Shown here: positions 18,597 to 27,640 of the stretch, piece after piece
Layout of the letters: the number at the start of each line of letters is the position of its first letter
How positions within the stretch are numbered: the first letter of the stretch is position 1
Source: Pseudomonadota bacterium
GTDB taxonomy: Bacteria; Desulfobacterota; Binatia; Binatales; Binataceae
Assembly (NCBI GenBank): GCA_021325025.1
Contig: JAJPHZ010000007.1
Coordinates: forward strand, 188,190 to 252,189
Length of the DNA stretch: 64,000 bases
Direction: 5' to 3'
The notes under the pieces: model-generated
Database searches by the model: none
What the model was told of the DNA's origin: nothing
What the model saw: only the letters and a program-made list of their open reading frames with translations
Translations under genes and position numbers: made by a program

Positions 18597-19496
18597 ATGG
18601 CGTTCTCATCCTCAGTAATCCCGCTCGGCCTGGCCAGGCTCAAGCGCAGTTCGGGCTGGCAAGATCTGGGCAATTGGCATTGGCGGGAGAGCTTCAGCTT
18701 TGTCAGTCACGGCGTCGAAACGACGCTGCAGGTTACCGAGCCGGCGGCGCTGCTACCGATCAAGCTGCGGCTGCCGCCGGGATGGCGTGAGGCGAAGGAT
18801 TCGAACGCCCAACCCGAATATTCGCTGGTGGTCGGCAATGAAATCGCGCCAGCGGGACTCGACCGGCTGCATCTGCTGTTCCGCGGCGTCTCGCTTATCG
18901 CGGCGGCCTACAAACTGGAACCGGTGCTGGGTGCCCTGGAATCGGAGCTCGATCGCCGAGTGGCGTCGCTGGCGGGGCCGGAGCGGATTTTCATCCGGGC
19001 CGGGGTCGCAGGATGGCGGGGACGTGCGATCGTCGTGTGCGGCGGGCCTCAAAGCGGCACCTCAACCCTGGTCGCGGCCCTGCTGCGCGCCGGAGCCTCC
19101 TATTACTCGGATCAATACGCGGTGCTTGATTACGACGGACGGGTGCATCCCTATGCCCGCGAGCTGTGGCTGTGCACGGGTGCTCACGTCAATCCGGTTC
19201 GCTATCGGCCCGAGGAACTGGGCGCCCGATGCGGGACTCAAGCGCTGGAAATTGGAACGGCTATATTTGCCATTTATCGGCCGGGGGCACGATCGAAGTT
19301 CGCCGCCGTGACGGCGGCTACGGCCGGCGCGGAAATGATGGGCCATGCCGTTTCGGACCGCCTGGACATGCGCGCCGCGCAAGCGGCCATCGACAAGGCA
19401 TTGGCGAGGGCGTGGATTCTCAAGGGCGTGCGCGGCGAAGCACAGGAACTGGTGAACCTGCTGTTGCGGCCATCTGCCGGGCGAAGCCTTCATTGA
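18597..19496 (+). CDS. HPr kinase/phosphorylase C-terminal-like protein with a broken P-loop
   Basis: 299 residues. Residues about 130-290 match the HPrK C-terminal kinase fold: IRAGVAGWRGRAIVVCGG, then the P-loop, then ASYYSDQYAVLD with the conserved aspartate, then GRVHPYARELW. The P-loop reads GGPQSGTST, so the Walker A lysine is replaced by Thr155 (codon ACC) where GKST is expected. Loss of this residue normally abolishes ATP use, suggesting a pseudokinase or an early pseudogene. Such HPrK-like proteins occur outside PTS systems, some modifying peptides. No HPr or peptide precursor is visible beside it. The upstream 118 bp is strikingly AT-rich. Confidence 0.72.
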   Translation: MAFSSSVIPLGLARLKRSSGWQDLGNWHWRESFSFVSHGVETTLQVTEPAALLPIKLRLPPGWREAKDSNAQPEYSLVVGNEIAPAGLDRLHLLFRGVSLIAAAYKLEPVLGALESELDRRVASLAGPERIFIRAGVAGWRGRAIVVCGGPQSGTSTLVAALLRAGASYYSDQYAVLDYDGRVHPYARELWLCTGAHVNPVRYRPEELGARCGTQALEIGTAIFAIYRPGARSKFAAVTAATAGAEMMGHAVSDRLDMRAAQAAIDKALARAWILKGVRGEAQELVNLLLRPSAGRSLH

Positions 19497-20019
19497 GGGC
19501 CGGCGGCCGCCGGTCCCATCCAAGAGCTGTTCTCACGCACCCCGTCACCGCGGGTGCGCGCTCGCGGGCAGGCCAGAAACTTATCCTGCCCGTTTGTCCG
19601 TATTCCGCTCACAATCGGTTTGCGGCAGGGGCTTCTGCCTTATCTCCTCTTTGCCCGGCAGAGCGAGAGCGAGCTCTATACTTACTGCATCAAAGTGATG
19701 TTTTTTGGGTTCGGTCAAATCAACCGCGAGCGGCTGACTATTGCGTGTGGGGAAAGTCGGTATATATAATTAGTATTCACTGAAGCCACGTCGGGGCTAT
19801 AGCCGATGCGCTCCCTAGGGGGGCGAGCAGGGCCGGCGGCTGCGCGACAAATCGCCGGGGTCCGATCCGCCTTCATGATCGGGCCAGCCGCTTCCGGGCT
19901 ATATCGGATGCATCGAGCTCTTCATGGGCGGCGATGAGCCCAATCCTTCGGCGTTGAAGAAGGAACTGGCGGCGCCAAGCGCCGGAAGTAACTCACTTTA
20001 ACCAACGGAGCGATTGGCA
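19497..20019 (+). other. 523 bp without a supported gene, upstream of the capsid gene
   Basis: No full gene. A small open frame (ATG 19924 to 20001, 25 codons, GDEPNPSALKKEL) ends 18 bp before the capsid start. It could be the tail of a lost scaffold or portal gene, because its frame stays open back to 19879. The segment also holds the promoter candidate at 19741-19768. Its AT-rich patches differ from the flanking genes. Confidence 0.4.
19741..19768 (+). promoter_or_regulatory. Candidate sigma-70 promoter for the capsid operon
   Basis: TTGCGT at 19741-19746 and a perfect TATAAT at 19763-19768 are separated by 16 bp. It points toward the major capsid gene starting at 20020, leaving a leader of about 245 nt. 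Confidence 0.4.
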
Positions 20020-21111
20020 GTGGCTACCACTTTTTTCAATCCATCGGATCCTTCCACCAACAAGCTGTGGTCGAAGGAACTTTATCGTGAGACCCGCAAG
20101 AAGACGGTCGCGACCAAGTTCATCGGTGCGACTTCGGACTCGCTGATCCAGATCCTCGACGATACCCAGAAGCATCCGGGCGACAAGATCACCTATACGC
20201 TGCGCATGCAGCTCAACGGCGCCGGCGTGCTGGGCTTCGGGCTGCTGGAAGGCAACGAGGAGGCGATGACCTTCTATACCAACTCGTTGCTGATCGACAA
20301 TCTGCGCCATGCGGTCAAGCTGCAGGGCAGCGTGTCGCAGCAGCGCGTGCCCTGGGACCTGCTCAACGAGGCGAAGATCGCGCTGTCGGATTGGTATTCG
20401 AGCCGCTACGACGTCGCGCTGCTCAACCATCTGGGCGGCAACTCGGCGCAGAGCAGTCCCAACTATACGGGCAACAATCTGCCGGTTGCGCCCGACGCGA
20501 ATCATCAGATTTTCGCCGGTACCGCGACCAGCGAGGCGACGCTGACCTCGGCGATGACGTTCACCTTGTCGCTGGTGGATCAGTGCGTGGCCAAGGCCAA
20601 GACGCTGACGCCGGCGATCCGGCCGGTGCGGCTGAAGAACGGCGAATACTATGTGATGTTCCTGCATCCGTTCCAGGTGCAGGCGCTGCGCAAGTCGACC
20701 ACCGCGGGCGACTGGAAGGATATCCAGTTGGCGGCGATGCAGGGCGGCCAGATCGAGGATAACCCGATCTTCACCGGCGCGCTGGGGATGTTCAACGGCG
20801 TGGTTCTGCATGAGGACGCCCGCGTGCCCTACGGCGACAACAGCCAGAACCTGCTGCATACCGACCTGGGTGCGCCGGCGGCCGGCACCACCTCGGTGGC
20901 GCGCGCGATCTTCTGCGGCGCGCAGTCGGCGGTGATCGCGTTTGGACGCAGCTACAACTGGCCGACCAAGTACAAGTGGGTCACGCAGGCCGACGATTAC
21001 GAAGACCAGGTCGGCGTGGCGGTCGGTTCGGTGTGGGGGGCGACCAAATCGGTCTTCAACGGCTCGGACTTCGCCACGCTGGTGGTGAGCACCTGGGCCC
21101 AGCTCTCCTGA
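20020..21111 (+). CDS. Major capsid protein, N4-gp56 family
   Basis: 363 residues from GTG 20020. I prefer this start because GGAG at 20007-20010 is 9 nt upstream, whereas TTG 20014 would be only 3 nt away. The sequence has the family layout: N-terminal WSKELYRETRKKTVATKFIG, then GDKITYTLRMQLNGAGV, a long helix region with RVPWDLLNEAKIALSDWYSSR, and C-terminal EDQVGVAVGSVWGATKSVF. These proteins form the HK97-fold shell of N4-like and related podoviruses. It is probably the first gene of the structural operon running to 32901. Codon use is GC-rich like the host genes. Confidence 0.88.
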   Translation: MATTFFNPSDPSTNKLWSKELYRETRKKTVATKFIGATSDSLIQILDDTQKHPGDKITYTLRMQLNGAGVLGFGLLEGNEEAMTFYTNSLLIDNLRHAVKLQGSVSQQRVPWDLLNEAKIALSDWYSSRYDVALLNHLGGNSAQSSPNYTGNNLPVAPDANHQIFAGTATSEATLTSAMTFTLSLVDQCVAKAKTLTPAIRPVRLKNGEYYVMFLHPFQVQALRKSTTAGDWKDIQLAAMQGGQIEDNPIFTGALGMFNGVVLHEDARVPYGDNSQNLLHTDLGAPAAGTTSVARAIFCGAQSAVIAFGRSYNWPTKYKWVTQADDYEDQVGVAVGSVWGATKSVFNGSDFATLVVSTWAQLS

Positions 21112-21219
21112 CGAGATCGGCGCCGGGCTGAGGAGTGGGTTGCCGCGAATTGGCGCAGCCCGGCGCGCGAATCGCTTAACGGAGAACAACAGCAATCAGC
21201 AAAATCGAGGTATTCAGCA

Positions 21220-21468
21220 GTGCCGACACGCAAACGGGAGAAAGCGGTGGAAACGACGGTAATTTCGGGCGGCAAGGGTTCGCCGGTCAGGCGCAAGACC
21301 AAGGTGATGAGCACCGTGCAGGCCTCTGACCGCGACGCGGCAATGTGGGACATGCGCTTTGCCAAGGCGCAGATGGCCTCGGGCATCGAGACTGACAGCG
21401 TGGGCAATCCCTACGACGACGATGCGACGGGCAACAAGCGCTCGCGGTCCAGGAAGGATCGGCGGTAA
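21220..21468 (+). CDS. Small basic phage protein, unknown
   Basis: 82 residues from GTG 21220; an internal ATG about 30 codons in is an alternative. It is Lys/Arg-rich at both ends (KREKAVE, KRSRSRKDRR) with a short central stretch MWDMRFAKAQMASGIE. Its place between capsid and adaptor genes suggests a minor head or decoration protein, but no family is recognised. Confidence 0.5.
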   Translation: MPTRKREKAVETTVISGGKGSPVRRKTKVMSTVQASDRDAAMWDMRFAKAQMASGIETDSVGNPYDDDATGNKRSRSRKDRR

Positions 21469-21585
21469 ACGGGACGCGGCGGCGCCGGGGCTTGCGGCTG
21501 ACGGAGCGCCGGTGCCGCCGGAGGCGGCGGGAGCTGGTGGATTGGGCGAGCGGCCCGGCGGCGATGGCAGTGGAGAGCGAGGAGC

Positions 21586-22221
21586 GTGGCTGACACAACC
21601 CTGGCGGACATGCGGGCGCGGATCATGGATGAGCTGCAGCGCACCGATCTGGCAAGCCAGATCAACAACGCCATCACGGAGGCGGCGGACTACTTCCGGC
21701 GCGACGTATTCTTTCGCAACGACGCGCAAGACAGCTCCACCGTCACCGTGGCGGGAACCGCGGTTTACCCGGCGCCGGCCGATGTGGCGGAGATCCGGCA
21801 GTTGTCGATTACAGTGTCGAATACCAAGTATCCGTTGCGGCTGCGGAGCTGGGAGTATATCAACGCCGAGGATTCCAACGTGCTCTCCCCGGTGAGCGGA
21901 CCGCCGATCGAATATGCAGTCAATTTGCTGAGCGGCGGAATGAGTATACGGCTGTTCCCGACTCCCGCCGGTGCCTATCGGCTCCAATACGACTACGTGC
22001 AGATAATTCCGGCGCCGGTACAGGACACGGACAGCAATTTCTGGACGATGGAAGGACGCGAGATGGTGCGGGCGTACGCCAAATACCTGCTGCGGATGAC
22101 GGTGCTCAACGACCCGCCGTCGGCGCAGGTCGACCTGGCGCTGGCCGATCAGTACTTGCGCAAGCTCAAGCAGGAGACGGGAGCGAAGAAATTCACGGGG
22201 CGGTTGCGGGCGCATTGGTGA
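21586..22221 (+). CDS. Phage adaptor (head-tail connector) protein, SU10-like
   Basis: 211 residues from GTG 21586, with GAGGAG just upstream. An N-terminal helix (LADMRARIMDELQRTDLASQINNAITEAADYF), a central beta domain and a C-terminal helical pair (REMVRAYAKYLLRM, ALADQYLRKLKQE) match the adaptor family that docks onto the portal in short-tailed phages. The stop overlaps the next ATG (TGATG). An adaptor without any portal gene nearby is odd. Confidence 0.65.
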   Translation: MADTTLADMRARIMDELQRTDLASQINNAITEAADYFRRDVFFRNDAQDSSTVTVAGTAVYPAPADVAEIRQLSITVSNTKYPLRLRSWEYINAEDSNVLSPVSGPPIEYAVNLLSGGMSIRLFPTPAGAYRLQYDYVQIIPAPVQDTDSNFWTMEGREMVRAYAKYLLRMTVLNDPPSAQVDLALADQYLRKLKQETGAKKFTGRLRAHW

Positions 22222-23678
22222 TGGCGACGCTGAGCGTGACATTCGATCGGGGCTTCGCGCCCGACCTGGATCCGGCGACGGCGGGAATTTTCGTGGACTG
22301 CGATCAGATGTTTCCCTCCGCCGCCGGCTACCGCCCGTTGCGGCTGCTGCAACTTGAAAGCAGCGGCGGCCCGCTACCGACGGCGCCCTGTTACGGGGCG
22401 TTTTTCGAGCAGGATGCGATTGACGCCGGACGCGCAATTTTCCTGGCCTCGGCCGCCAAGCTGTACACCTACAATATCGTCAACGGCACCTTCAATGACG
22501 TATCGGGCGGCCAGACCTTCAACGGGCCGGCCAATCCCGCCGGCTATCGCAGCCCGCGCTGGCGGTGGACGATGTTCGGCGGCGATCTGATCGTGCTCAA
22601 CCCAGCCGACCCGCCGCAGGTACTCAGAGCTCCGGCTTACAATGCGGCGGTGGCGCTGGCCGGCAATCCGCCGCGCGGCTCGATCGTGGAGGCGGTGGGC
22701 GACTTTGTCTTCATCTTCGACGCGGCGGGCAACGACTGGAATTGCTGCGGAATCGGCAACGACAGCGCCTGGACTCCGGACATCGGCACGCAGGCCGCCA
22801 ATGGCACGCTGGGCGACACGCCGGGGCCGATTGTAGCGGCGCACGCGCTGGGCGCCAATCTGCTGGTGTACAAGCAGCGCGCCACGTACCTGGCCACCTA
22901 TCTCGGACCGCCGGTTATTTGGAGCTTCGCGCTGCTGGCCGACGACGCCGGCGCGATTTGCGATGAGGCGGTAGTGCCCTACGGCGGGCTCCATGTGGTT
23001 ATGGGGTTTGAGAATTTCTACACCTGCGACGGCAGCCCGCCGCGGGTGCTGAACAGCCCGCTGCGGCGCTGGTTTTACGAAACCAGCCTGGACCGCAATT
23101 ACGCCACCCGAGTCTGGGGGGTGTGGGACAAGCTGCACAATTTGATCGTGTGGTTCTACCCCTCGGTTAGGGCCGATCCGCCGGGGGCGCTGGATCGCTA
23201 CATCTGCTGGCATCCCGAAACCAACCGCTGGATGACGGGTAAGATTGCGAACAACGTTGAAGCGGTGGTCACACCATTTGCACCCATCACGCCGCAGGGA
23301 GCGATCAGCTACGCGGCGTCGGCAGTATTCGGCATGGCGCTGATACTTGGCGATCACAATCTATACAGCTTTTCGGGCCCGCCCGCAGTGGCATACGTAA
23401 CCACCGGCGATATCGGGGATCCGATGCGCTATACGCTGATGCGTACGGTACGCCCCAAGTTCAAAATCTATCCGGCAAATAACGCCGCGGTTGCAATCCC
23501 GCTTTACCGTTACAACCTGGGCGATACGCAGTTTGCGGGTCCCGAGTCGCAGCTTACCCGCTACGGCGCTTTCCCGATGCGCCAGGCGGCCCGCTATCAC
23601 GCGGTGCAGATCAGGACCGCGGCCGACTGCGAGATCGTGGGCATGGACGTGGACTGGGAGCCGCAGGGGACGCGCTGA
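22221..23678 (+). CDS. Phage tail hub / packaged-DNA stabilisation-like protein
   Basis: 485 residues from ATG 22221, overlapping the adaptor stop. The protein is nearly all beta, with repeated aromatic-rich blades (KLYTYNIVNGTFNDV, WRWTMFGGDLIVLN, RYICWHPETNRWMTG) that look like a beta-propeller, as in P22 gp10-type hub proteins that plug the portal exit. Position after an SU10-like adaptor fits. No enzymatic motif. The hub assignment rests on architecture and order, not on a firm family signature. Confidence 0.5.
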   Translation: MATLSVTFDRGFAPDLDPATAGIFVDCDQMFPSAAGYRPLRLLQLESSGGPLPTAPCYGAFFEQDAIDAGRAIFLASAAKLYTYNIVNGTFNDVSGGQTFNGPANPAGYRSPRWRWTMFGGDLIVLNPADPPQVLRAPAYNAAVALAGNPPRGSIVEAVGDFVFIFDAAGNDWNCCGIGNDSAWTPDIGTQAANGTLGDTPGPIVAAHALGANLLVYKQRATYLATYLGPPVIWSFALLADDAGAICDEAVVPYGGLHVVMGFENFYTCDGSPPRVLNSPLRRWFYETSLDRNYATRVWGVWDKLHNLIVWFYPSVRADPPGALDRYICWHPETNRWMTGKIANNVEAVVTPFAPITPQGAISYAASAVFGMALILGDHNLYSFSGPPAVAYVTTGDIGDPMRYTLMRTVRPKFKIYPANNAAVAIPLYRYNLGDTQFAGPESQLTRYGAFPMRQAARYHAVQIRTAADCEIVGMDVDWEPQGTR

Positions 23679-24409
23679 TGCCGCAACGGGTGCCATCCTT
23701 GCAGCTGCCGCTGCCGCGCAGCGAGCCCGCGCGCGAAGCCCATCGCCAACTGATGTTGTGGGCGACCCAGATGGTCAGCGTACTCAACTCGCTGAGCGCC
23801 GATCCGGGGCTTAAGGACAGCGGCAATCCCGGTTCGGCGGCGACCACTATTTCGTTTGCGGGGTCCGACGCGGCGATCGACATATCGGCGGTAATGCATT
23901 TGGTGCGGGGCGGAACCTCGCTGGCGACGATCCATCCGCCGCGCGGATTTACCGGCGCCTTTTTTCTAATCGCGGCCAATCCATTTACGCTCAACAGCAA
24001 CGGCAACGTCGTGGTGCCGGGTGGCAGCACCGGGCTACAGACCGGCGAGATGGTCCCGATGGTGTTCGACGGAAAGAGCTGGTACGTGAGCGTGCCGATC
24101 TCATCCGGGTTCGTCATCCACGTCAAGATAATCACTTACGCCGATTCGCCCTACACAGTTGCGCCCGATGACGACGTCATCATTGCGTCAGCCGGGACGG
24201 CGGCGGATACGATTGTGCGTTTACCTCAGGCGACCGGCTCGGCGCGGCTGCTCGATATCAAAAAAGTCGACGCCAACCCGTATAGCATCGGGCTGCTGGC
24301 CGCCGGAAGCGACACCATCGACGATGCCCTGGGTCAGTTGGATATTCTCGCTCGCTATACATCATACACAATCATCGATTACGCACCCGGCAAATGGGCA
24401 ATTCTATGA
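23678..24409 (+). CDS. Phage structural protein, unknown
   Basis: 243 residues, coupled to the hub gene by ATGA. A helical N-terminus (EAHRQLMLWATQMVSVLNSLS) is followed by beta-rich segments typical of fibre or baseplate proteins (SSGFVIHVKIITYADSPYTV, PYSIGLLAAGSDTIDD). Similar tail proteins use the N-terminal helix to attach to the virion and the remainder as a stalk. No enzyme motif. Overlap with both neighbours shows it is an integral part of the structural operon. Confidence 0.5.
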   Translation: MPQRVPSLQLPLPRSEPAREAHRQLMLWATQMVSVLNSLSADPGLKDSGNPGSAATTISFAGSDAAIDISAVMHLVRGGTSLATIHPPRGFTGAFFLIAANPFTLNSNGNVVVPGGSTGLQTGEMVPMVFDGKSWYVSVPISSGFVIHVKIITYADSPYTVAPDDDVIIASAGTAADTIVRLPQATGSARLLDIKKVDANPYSIGLLAAGSDTIDDALGQLDILARYTSYTIIDYAPGKWAIL

Positions 24410-25314
24410 CGAGGTATCTGCGCATCGCCGCGACCGCGGCCCTGATGGCGGCACTGGCCGCCGTGACGCTCGGGACATACACGCCCCCACCGCCGCCAGC
24501 GCCGCATTTCTTTGATTATTTCGGCGACGGTTCGGAGCCTGATCCCGAGGTGTCGGGAACGGTGACGCTTGGCGGTGAACACAGCTACGCGAGTTTTACG
24601 GTGCAGGCGGGCGGGACTGTAAATATAGTTGAAAACTTCAGTCAGCCTCCCTCTTCCTCATTGGTAGTCAGATCGCCCGGAACGTGCACAATCGCCGGTA
24701 CCATCAACGGAAGAGGAGCGGCGAATCCGGTTTACACCATCGGTGGGACCGGCGGCGGCGGGGGCGGCAATCCCGGCGCAGCCGGGCTGGCGGCGCTGGG
24801 CGTGATATCGCCGAGCCTGGATTTCAGCGGCGGCGGGGGCGGCGCGGCGGGGAATCCGGGCGGCGCGGGACAGGACGGCACGGCGCTGAACGAGGCGCTG
24901 CGGACTTTCGTGCTGGACGAAATGAGCGCCGTGGTGGACAGCTCGGGCGGGATGCCGGGCGGCGCGGGTGCGGGCGCGGCCAATCCCTTTGACTGTCACA
25001 ACGCTCAACCCGGCAACGGTGGATGCGGTGGCGGGGGAGTGGTGCTGGTGTGCAGGGAAATCGACTTTCAGGCAACCGCTATCGTCGATCTGCGCGGCCA
25101 GGACGGCTTTGCGGGAGCGTCGGGCCCGGGCGCAGGGGCGGGGGGCGGTGGCGGAGGCGGCGGCGGCTACTTCTTTACTTACGCGATTGCTTACATCCAC
25201 AGCCCGGCCAACAGCGGAAGCGTGCGATTGGAGGGCGGAGCGGGGGGAGCCGGCGGCGACGGCACCGCCGGCTCAGGTGGCAGAGGTTCGCCGGGATGGT
25301 CGCGGTATTTTTAG
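24406..25314 (+). CDS. Glycine-rich phage structural protein with N-terminal export signal
   Basis: 302 residues from ATG 24406, overlapping the previous stop by ATGA. Residues 1-24 form a signal-like segment (charged RYLR, then hydrophobic to LGTY), followed by a proline run (PPPPPAPHFF). The body is dominated by Gly-rich loops (GGTGGGGGG, GAGAGGGGGGGGG) between short beta strands, like glycine-rich tail fibre tips. A hydrophobic export-like N-terminus is unusual in a virion protein; the tailspike at 28558 has one too. No recognised domain. Confidence 0.5.
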   Translation: MTRYLRIAATAALMAALAAVTLGTYTPPPPPAPHFFDYFGDGSEPDPEVSGTVTLGGEHSYASFTVQAGGTVNIVENFSQPPSSSLVVRSPGTCTIAGTINGRGAANPVYTIGGTGGGGGGNPGAAGLAALGVISPSLDFSGGGGGAAGNPGGAGQDGTALNEALRTFVLDEMSAVVDSSGGMPGGAGAGAANPFDCHNAQPGNGGCGGGGVVLVCREIDFQATAIVDLRGQDGFAGASGPGAGAGGGGGGGGGYFFTYAIAYIHSPANSGSVRLEGGAGGAGGDGTAGSGGRGSPGWSRYF

Positions 25315-25379
25315 GCGAGGTCGAGCGACGCGGCGCTGCAAATAGTCAGTTCAGTCGGCGCTTGTTGCGGAGGTGATAT

Positions 25380-25739
25380 ATGGCGCGCAAGAATCTTCAG
25401 TTCGATCCAGGCGAGCTGCCCAATAACTACAACAGCGGCGCCGCGCTGGTCAGCGGCGGGGTAATCGTCAACGATGGGCCGGCGCGGCTTTACAAGTTAA
25501 CCGTTACCAGCCAGGACAGCTCCGACCAGTTCATCATGCTGTTTGACGCGGCGGCGGTCCCGGCCAACGGGGCGGCGCCGGTGGCCGTCTTCAAGGTTGC
25601 GGCCGGCTCCACCGCGGCTATCGATTACGGGTGGCGCGGCAAGGCGTTTGAGAACGGAATCTGCTGGTCCAACAGTACCACGCTGCCGAATCTCACCGCC
25701 GGCCTGGCGAATTGCTACGCGGAAGCCAACTGGCACTGA
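25380..25739 (+). CDS. Small phage structural protein, unknown
   Basis: 119 residues from ATG 25380 with GGAGGTG just upstream. Predicted all-beta (ARLYKLTVTSQDSSDQFIMLFDAA, VFKVAAGSTAAIDYGW), a compact jelly-roll-like size as found in decoration or fibre-head proteins. No family recognised. It lies in the tail-gene block. Confidence 0.5.
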   Translation: MARKNLQFDPGELPNNYNSGAALVSGGVIVNDGPARLYKLTVTSQDSSDQFIMLFDAAAVPANGAAPVAVFKVAAGSTAAIDYGWRGKAFENGICWSNSTTLPNLTAGLANCYAEANWH

Positions 25740-25805
25740 GGCCAACAGCGGCGTGCCGCGAGCGAAAGCGAGGTGGGGTGATGATAGTGGTCGAAGAGGC
25801 GGACG

Positions 25806-26228
25806 ATGGGATGGACGTTGACGCAGGTAAATCCCGCCCAACTGCATTCCTGGTGGCCGCTGGTCAGGCCCGGCCTGGAGCAGGTGCGCAGGAAGGCCAA
25901 GGCTTGCTGGCTGTGCGAGGACATCTACACGGCGGTGCGCAGCGGCGGGGCCACGATGCATGTGGGTTACATCGATCAGCGCTATGCCGGTGTGCTGGTG
26001 CTCACCATCAATACGGACCCGTTTACGGCGGAGCGCAGCCTGTTGATCTGGGCCGCCTATACCTGTCATCCGCTGGCACTGGGACTGGGCCTGGCCGAGG
26101 TCAAGGCGATGGCAGCGCGGGCGGGATTGCGCAAGCTGGTGTTTCATTCGCCGCGGCGGGGATGGAGCCGGCGGCTTGCGGCTGAAGGATTTGAAATCAG
26201 CGAAATGAAGTTTGAGAGGATGCTGTAA
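25806..26228 (+). CDS. GNAT-fold acetyltransferase-like phage protein
   Basis: 140 residues. The order beta-alpha-beta with TMHVGYIDQRYAGVLVLTI, the acceptor-like LLIWAAYTCHP and the pyrophosphate-loop region LGLGLAEVKAMAARAGLRKL, then FHSPRRGWSRRLAAEGFE, matches GNAT N-acetyltransferases. Podoviruses often carry a small GNAT-like protein among the internal head or ejection genes, so context agrees. The acetyl-CoA loop lacks a clean Q/RxxGxG/A, so activity is uncertain. Its TAA stop overlaps the next ATG. Confidence 0.55.
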   Translation: MGWTLTQVNPAQLHSWWPLVRPGLEQVRRKAKACWLCEDIYTAVRSGGATMHVGYIDQRYAGVLVLTINTDPFTAERSLLIWAAYTCHPLALGLGLAEVKAMAARAGLRKLVFHSPRRGWSRRLAAEGFEISEMKFERML

Positions 26229-27118
26229 TGGGAAGCGGAGGCGGTCCGTCAAATACCACGGTAACCAATCAGGTCCAACTGCCGCTGTGGGCGCAGCCCT
26301 ACGCGTTGGAGTTTCTGAGCGACGTCGGGAACTATGTCAACCAGGGGTTGGCACAGGGCTACCCGTTCCCGCCCGAGCAGCTCTACGGGTTCACGCCCGC
26401 CCAGGTAGCCGGGATGAATCTGGGCGAGCAGAGTGCGCTGTCGGGCGCGGCGGGACTGCTCAATCCGACGCTGGCCAACGTGTCGGCGACGCAAGCGGGC
26501 AAGTACCTGCTGCCGCAAAGCAATCCGTTTTTGCAGCAGACATTCAACGCCGCGGCGGCGCCAGTGGTGCAGCAATTCCGCAACGCCACCGAGCCGGGGA
26601 TCCAGGCGGAATTTGAGCGCGCGGGTAGTTTCGGCGGTTCGGCGCAAAATCAGGCGGAATCGATCGCGCAGCAAAACCTGGGCAACACGCTGCAGAATCT
26701 GGCCACCAACATCTATGGTGCCAACTACGAAACGGAGCGGCAGAATCAGATCCGCCAGCAGGGTTTGGTGCCCGGGTTGCTGCAGGCCAGCTTCGCGCCG
26801 GCCAGCGAGCTGATGAACATCGGCGGGATGCAGCAGCAGTTCGGTCAGCAGGTGCTCGACACGGCGCTGCAGAATCTTGAAAACCAATACAACTTTCCCT
26901 TCCAGCTCCTGGCGCAGTTGGGTGCTGCGCTGCCCACCGCGGTGGGCGGCGCTTATACCTCGCAGCAAACGGGCCCCAACCCCAATGCGATCGATCCCTT
27001 CAGCAGCGGTCTGGCGGGGGCTCTGGGCCTGGGCGGTTTGTTGGGGCTGAGCGGCGGCGGCCTGGGCGGCGGCATCAGCGCGCTGCTGGGCGGTCTGGGC
27101 GCGCTGCTGCCTTTTTAG
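26228..27118 (+). CDS. Phage internal virion / DNA-ejection-type protein
   Basis: 296 residues. Gln/Asn/Ala-rich and helical, beginning with GSGGGPSNTTVTNQVQLPLW and YPFPPEQLYGFTPAQVAGM, a start style I associate with podovirus ejection proteins. Repeated QNL/QNxE heptads fill the centre. The C-terminal 50 residues are a Gly/Leu-rich hydrophobic stretch (LGGLLGLSGGGLGG) that could insert into a membrane during DNA ejection. Overlaps the upstream GNAT-like gene by one base. No catalytic motif. Confidence 0.5.
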   Translation: MGSGGGPSNTTVTNQVQLPLWAQPYALEFLSDVGNYVNQGLAQGYPFPPEQLYGFTPAQVAGMNLGEQSALSGAAGLLNPTLANVSATQAGKYLLPQSNPFLQQTFNAAAAPVVQQFRNATEPGIQAEFERAGSFGGSAQNQAESIAQQNLGNTLQNLATNIYGANYETERQNQIRQQGLVPGLLQASFAPASELMNIGGMQQQFGQQVLDTALQNLENQYNFPFQLLAQLGAALPTAVGGAYTSQQTGPNPNAIDPFSSGLAGALGLGGLLGLSGGGLGGGISALLGGLGALLPF

Positions 27119-27132
27119 CGGGAGGATGAAGC

Positions 27133-27600
27133 ATGGCCTATTTACCCTCGGGAATTGGAATGACCGGAGCCGGCAGCCTGGCGCCGGGTATGACGTTGCC
27201 ACCCAACGTCAAACTGCCGCCGGGACTCACGTTGCCGCCCATCAACCTGCCGCCCCGGATGTCCGGCCCAGGCGGTCCCAGCGCGGGGCCCGGCCCGGCG
27301 CCGCAGCCGAATCCGGGGCCGCGTTCCTATGCGCCTTTCGATGTCACACCGCAGTTGCTTCAGACCTTTGGAATCAGCAGTGCATTCAACCCGCTGACCG
27401 TGTTCGATCTGATGAACCAGGGGGGGACGCCGTTTGTGTCGCCGTTCGCGGGCAGCGGGCTGTTGGGCTATCCACGAACCCTGCCGGGTGCGGGCCTGTC
27501 GGGCGGCGCCGGACTGTCGGCGGCGGCCGGTCCGGCCGTAAGCGGAACGCTGTCGCGCGTACCGCTGCCGCAAAGCGGCGGAAAAGGCGCCATGATGTAG
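27133..27600 (+). CDS. Proline-rich phage protein, unknown
   Basis: 155 residues from ATG 27133, with GGGAGG about 8 nt upstream. Residues 15-65 are a Pro/Gly repeat (PPNVKLPPGLTLPPINLPP) giving an extended rod; the rest is Gly/Ala/Leu-rich. Lying between two ejection-type genes it is probably a virion component delivered with the DNA. No family recognised. Confidence 0.45.
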   Translation: MAYLPSGIGMTGAGSLAPGMTLPPNVKLPPGLTLPPINLPPRMSGPGGPSAGPGPAPQPNPGPRSYAPFDVTPQLLQTFGISSAFNPLTVFDLMNQGGTPFVSPFAGSGLLGYPRTLPGAGLSGGAGLSAAAGPAVSGTLSRVPLPQSGGKGAMM

Positions 27601-27640
27601 TGGCAGGTTTTGTTACCGAATGTATGGAGCCGGAACCAAG

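Noticed and set aside
19554..19769. 71-codon open frame upstream of the capsid gene
   Set aside because: It lacks a ribosome site and overlaps the promoter-like element; translation looks random.
24740..25300. GGC-rich repetitive DNA considered as a CRISPR-like or tandem repeat array
   Set aside because: The repeats are irregular Gly codons within a coding frame; there are no constant repeats with unique spacers. No CRISPR array was seen anywhere in the window.
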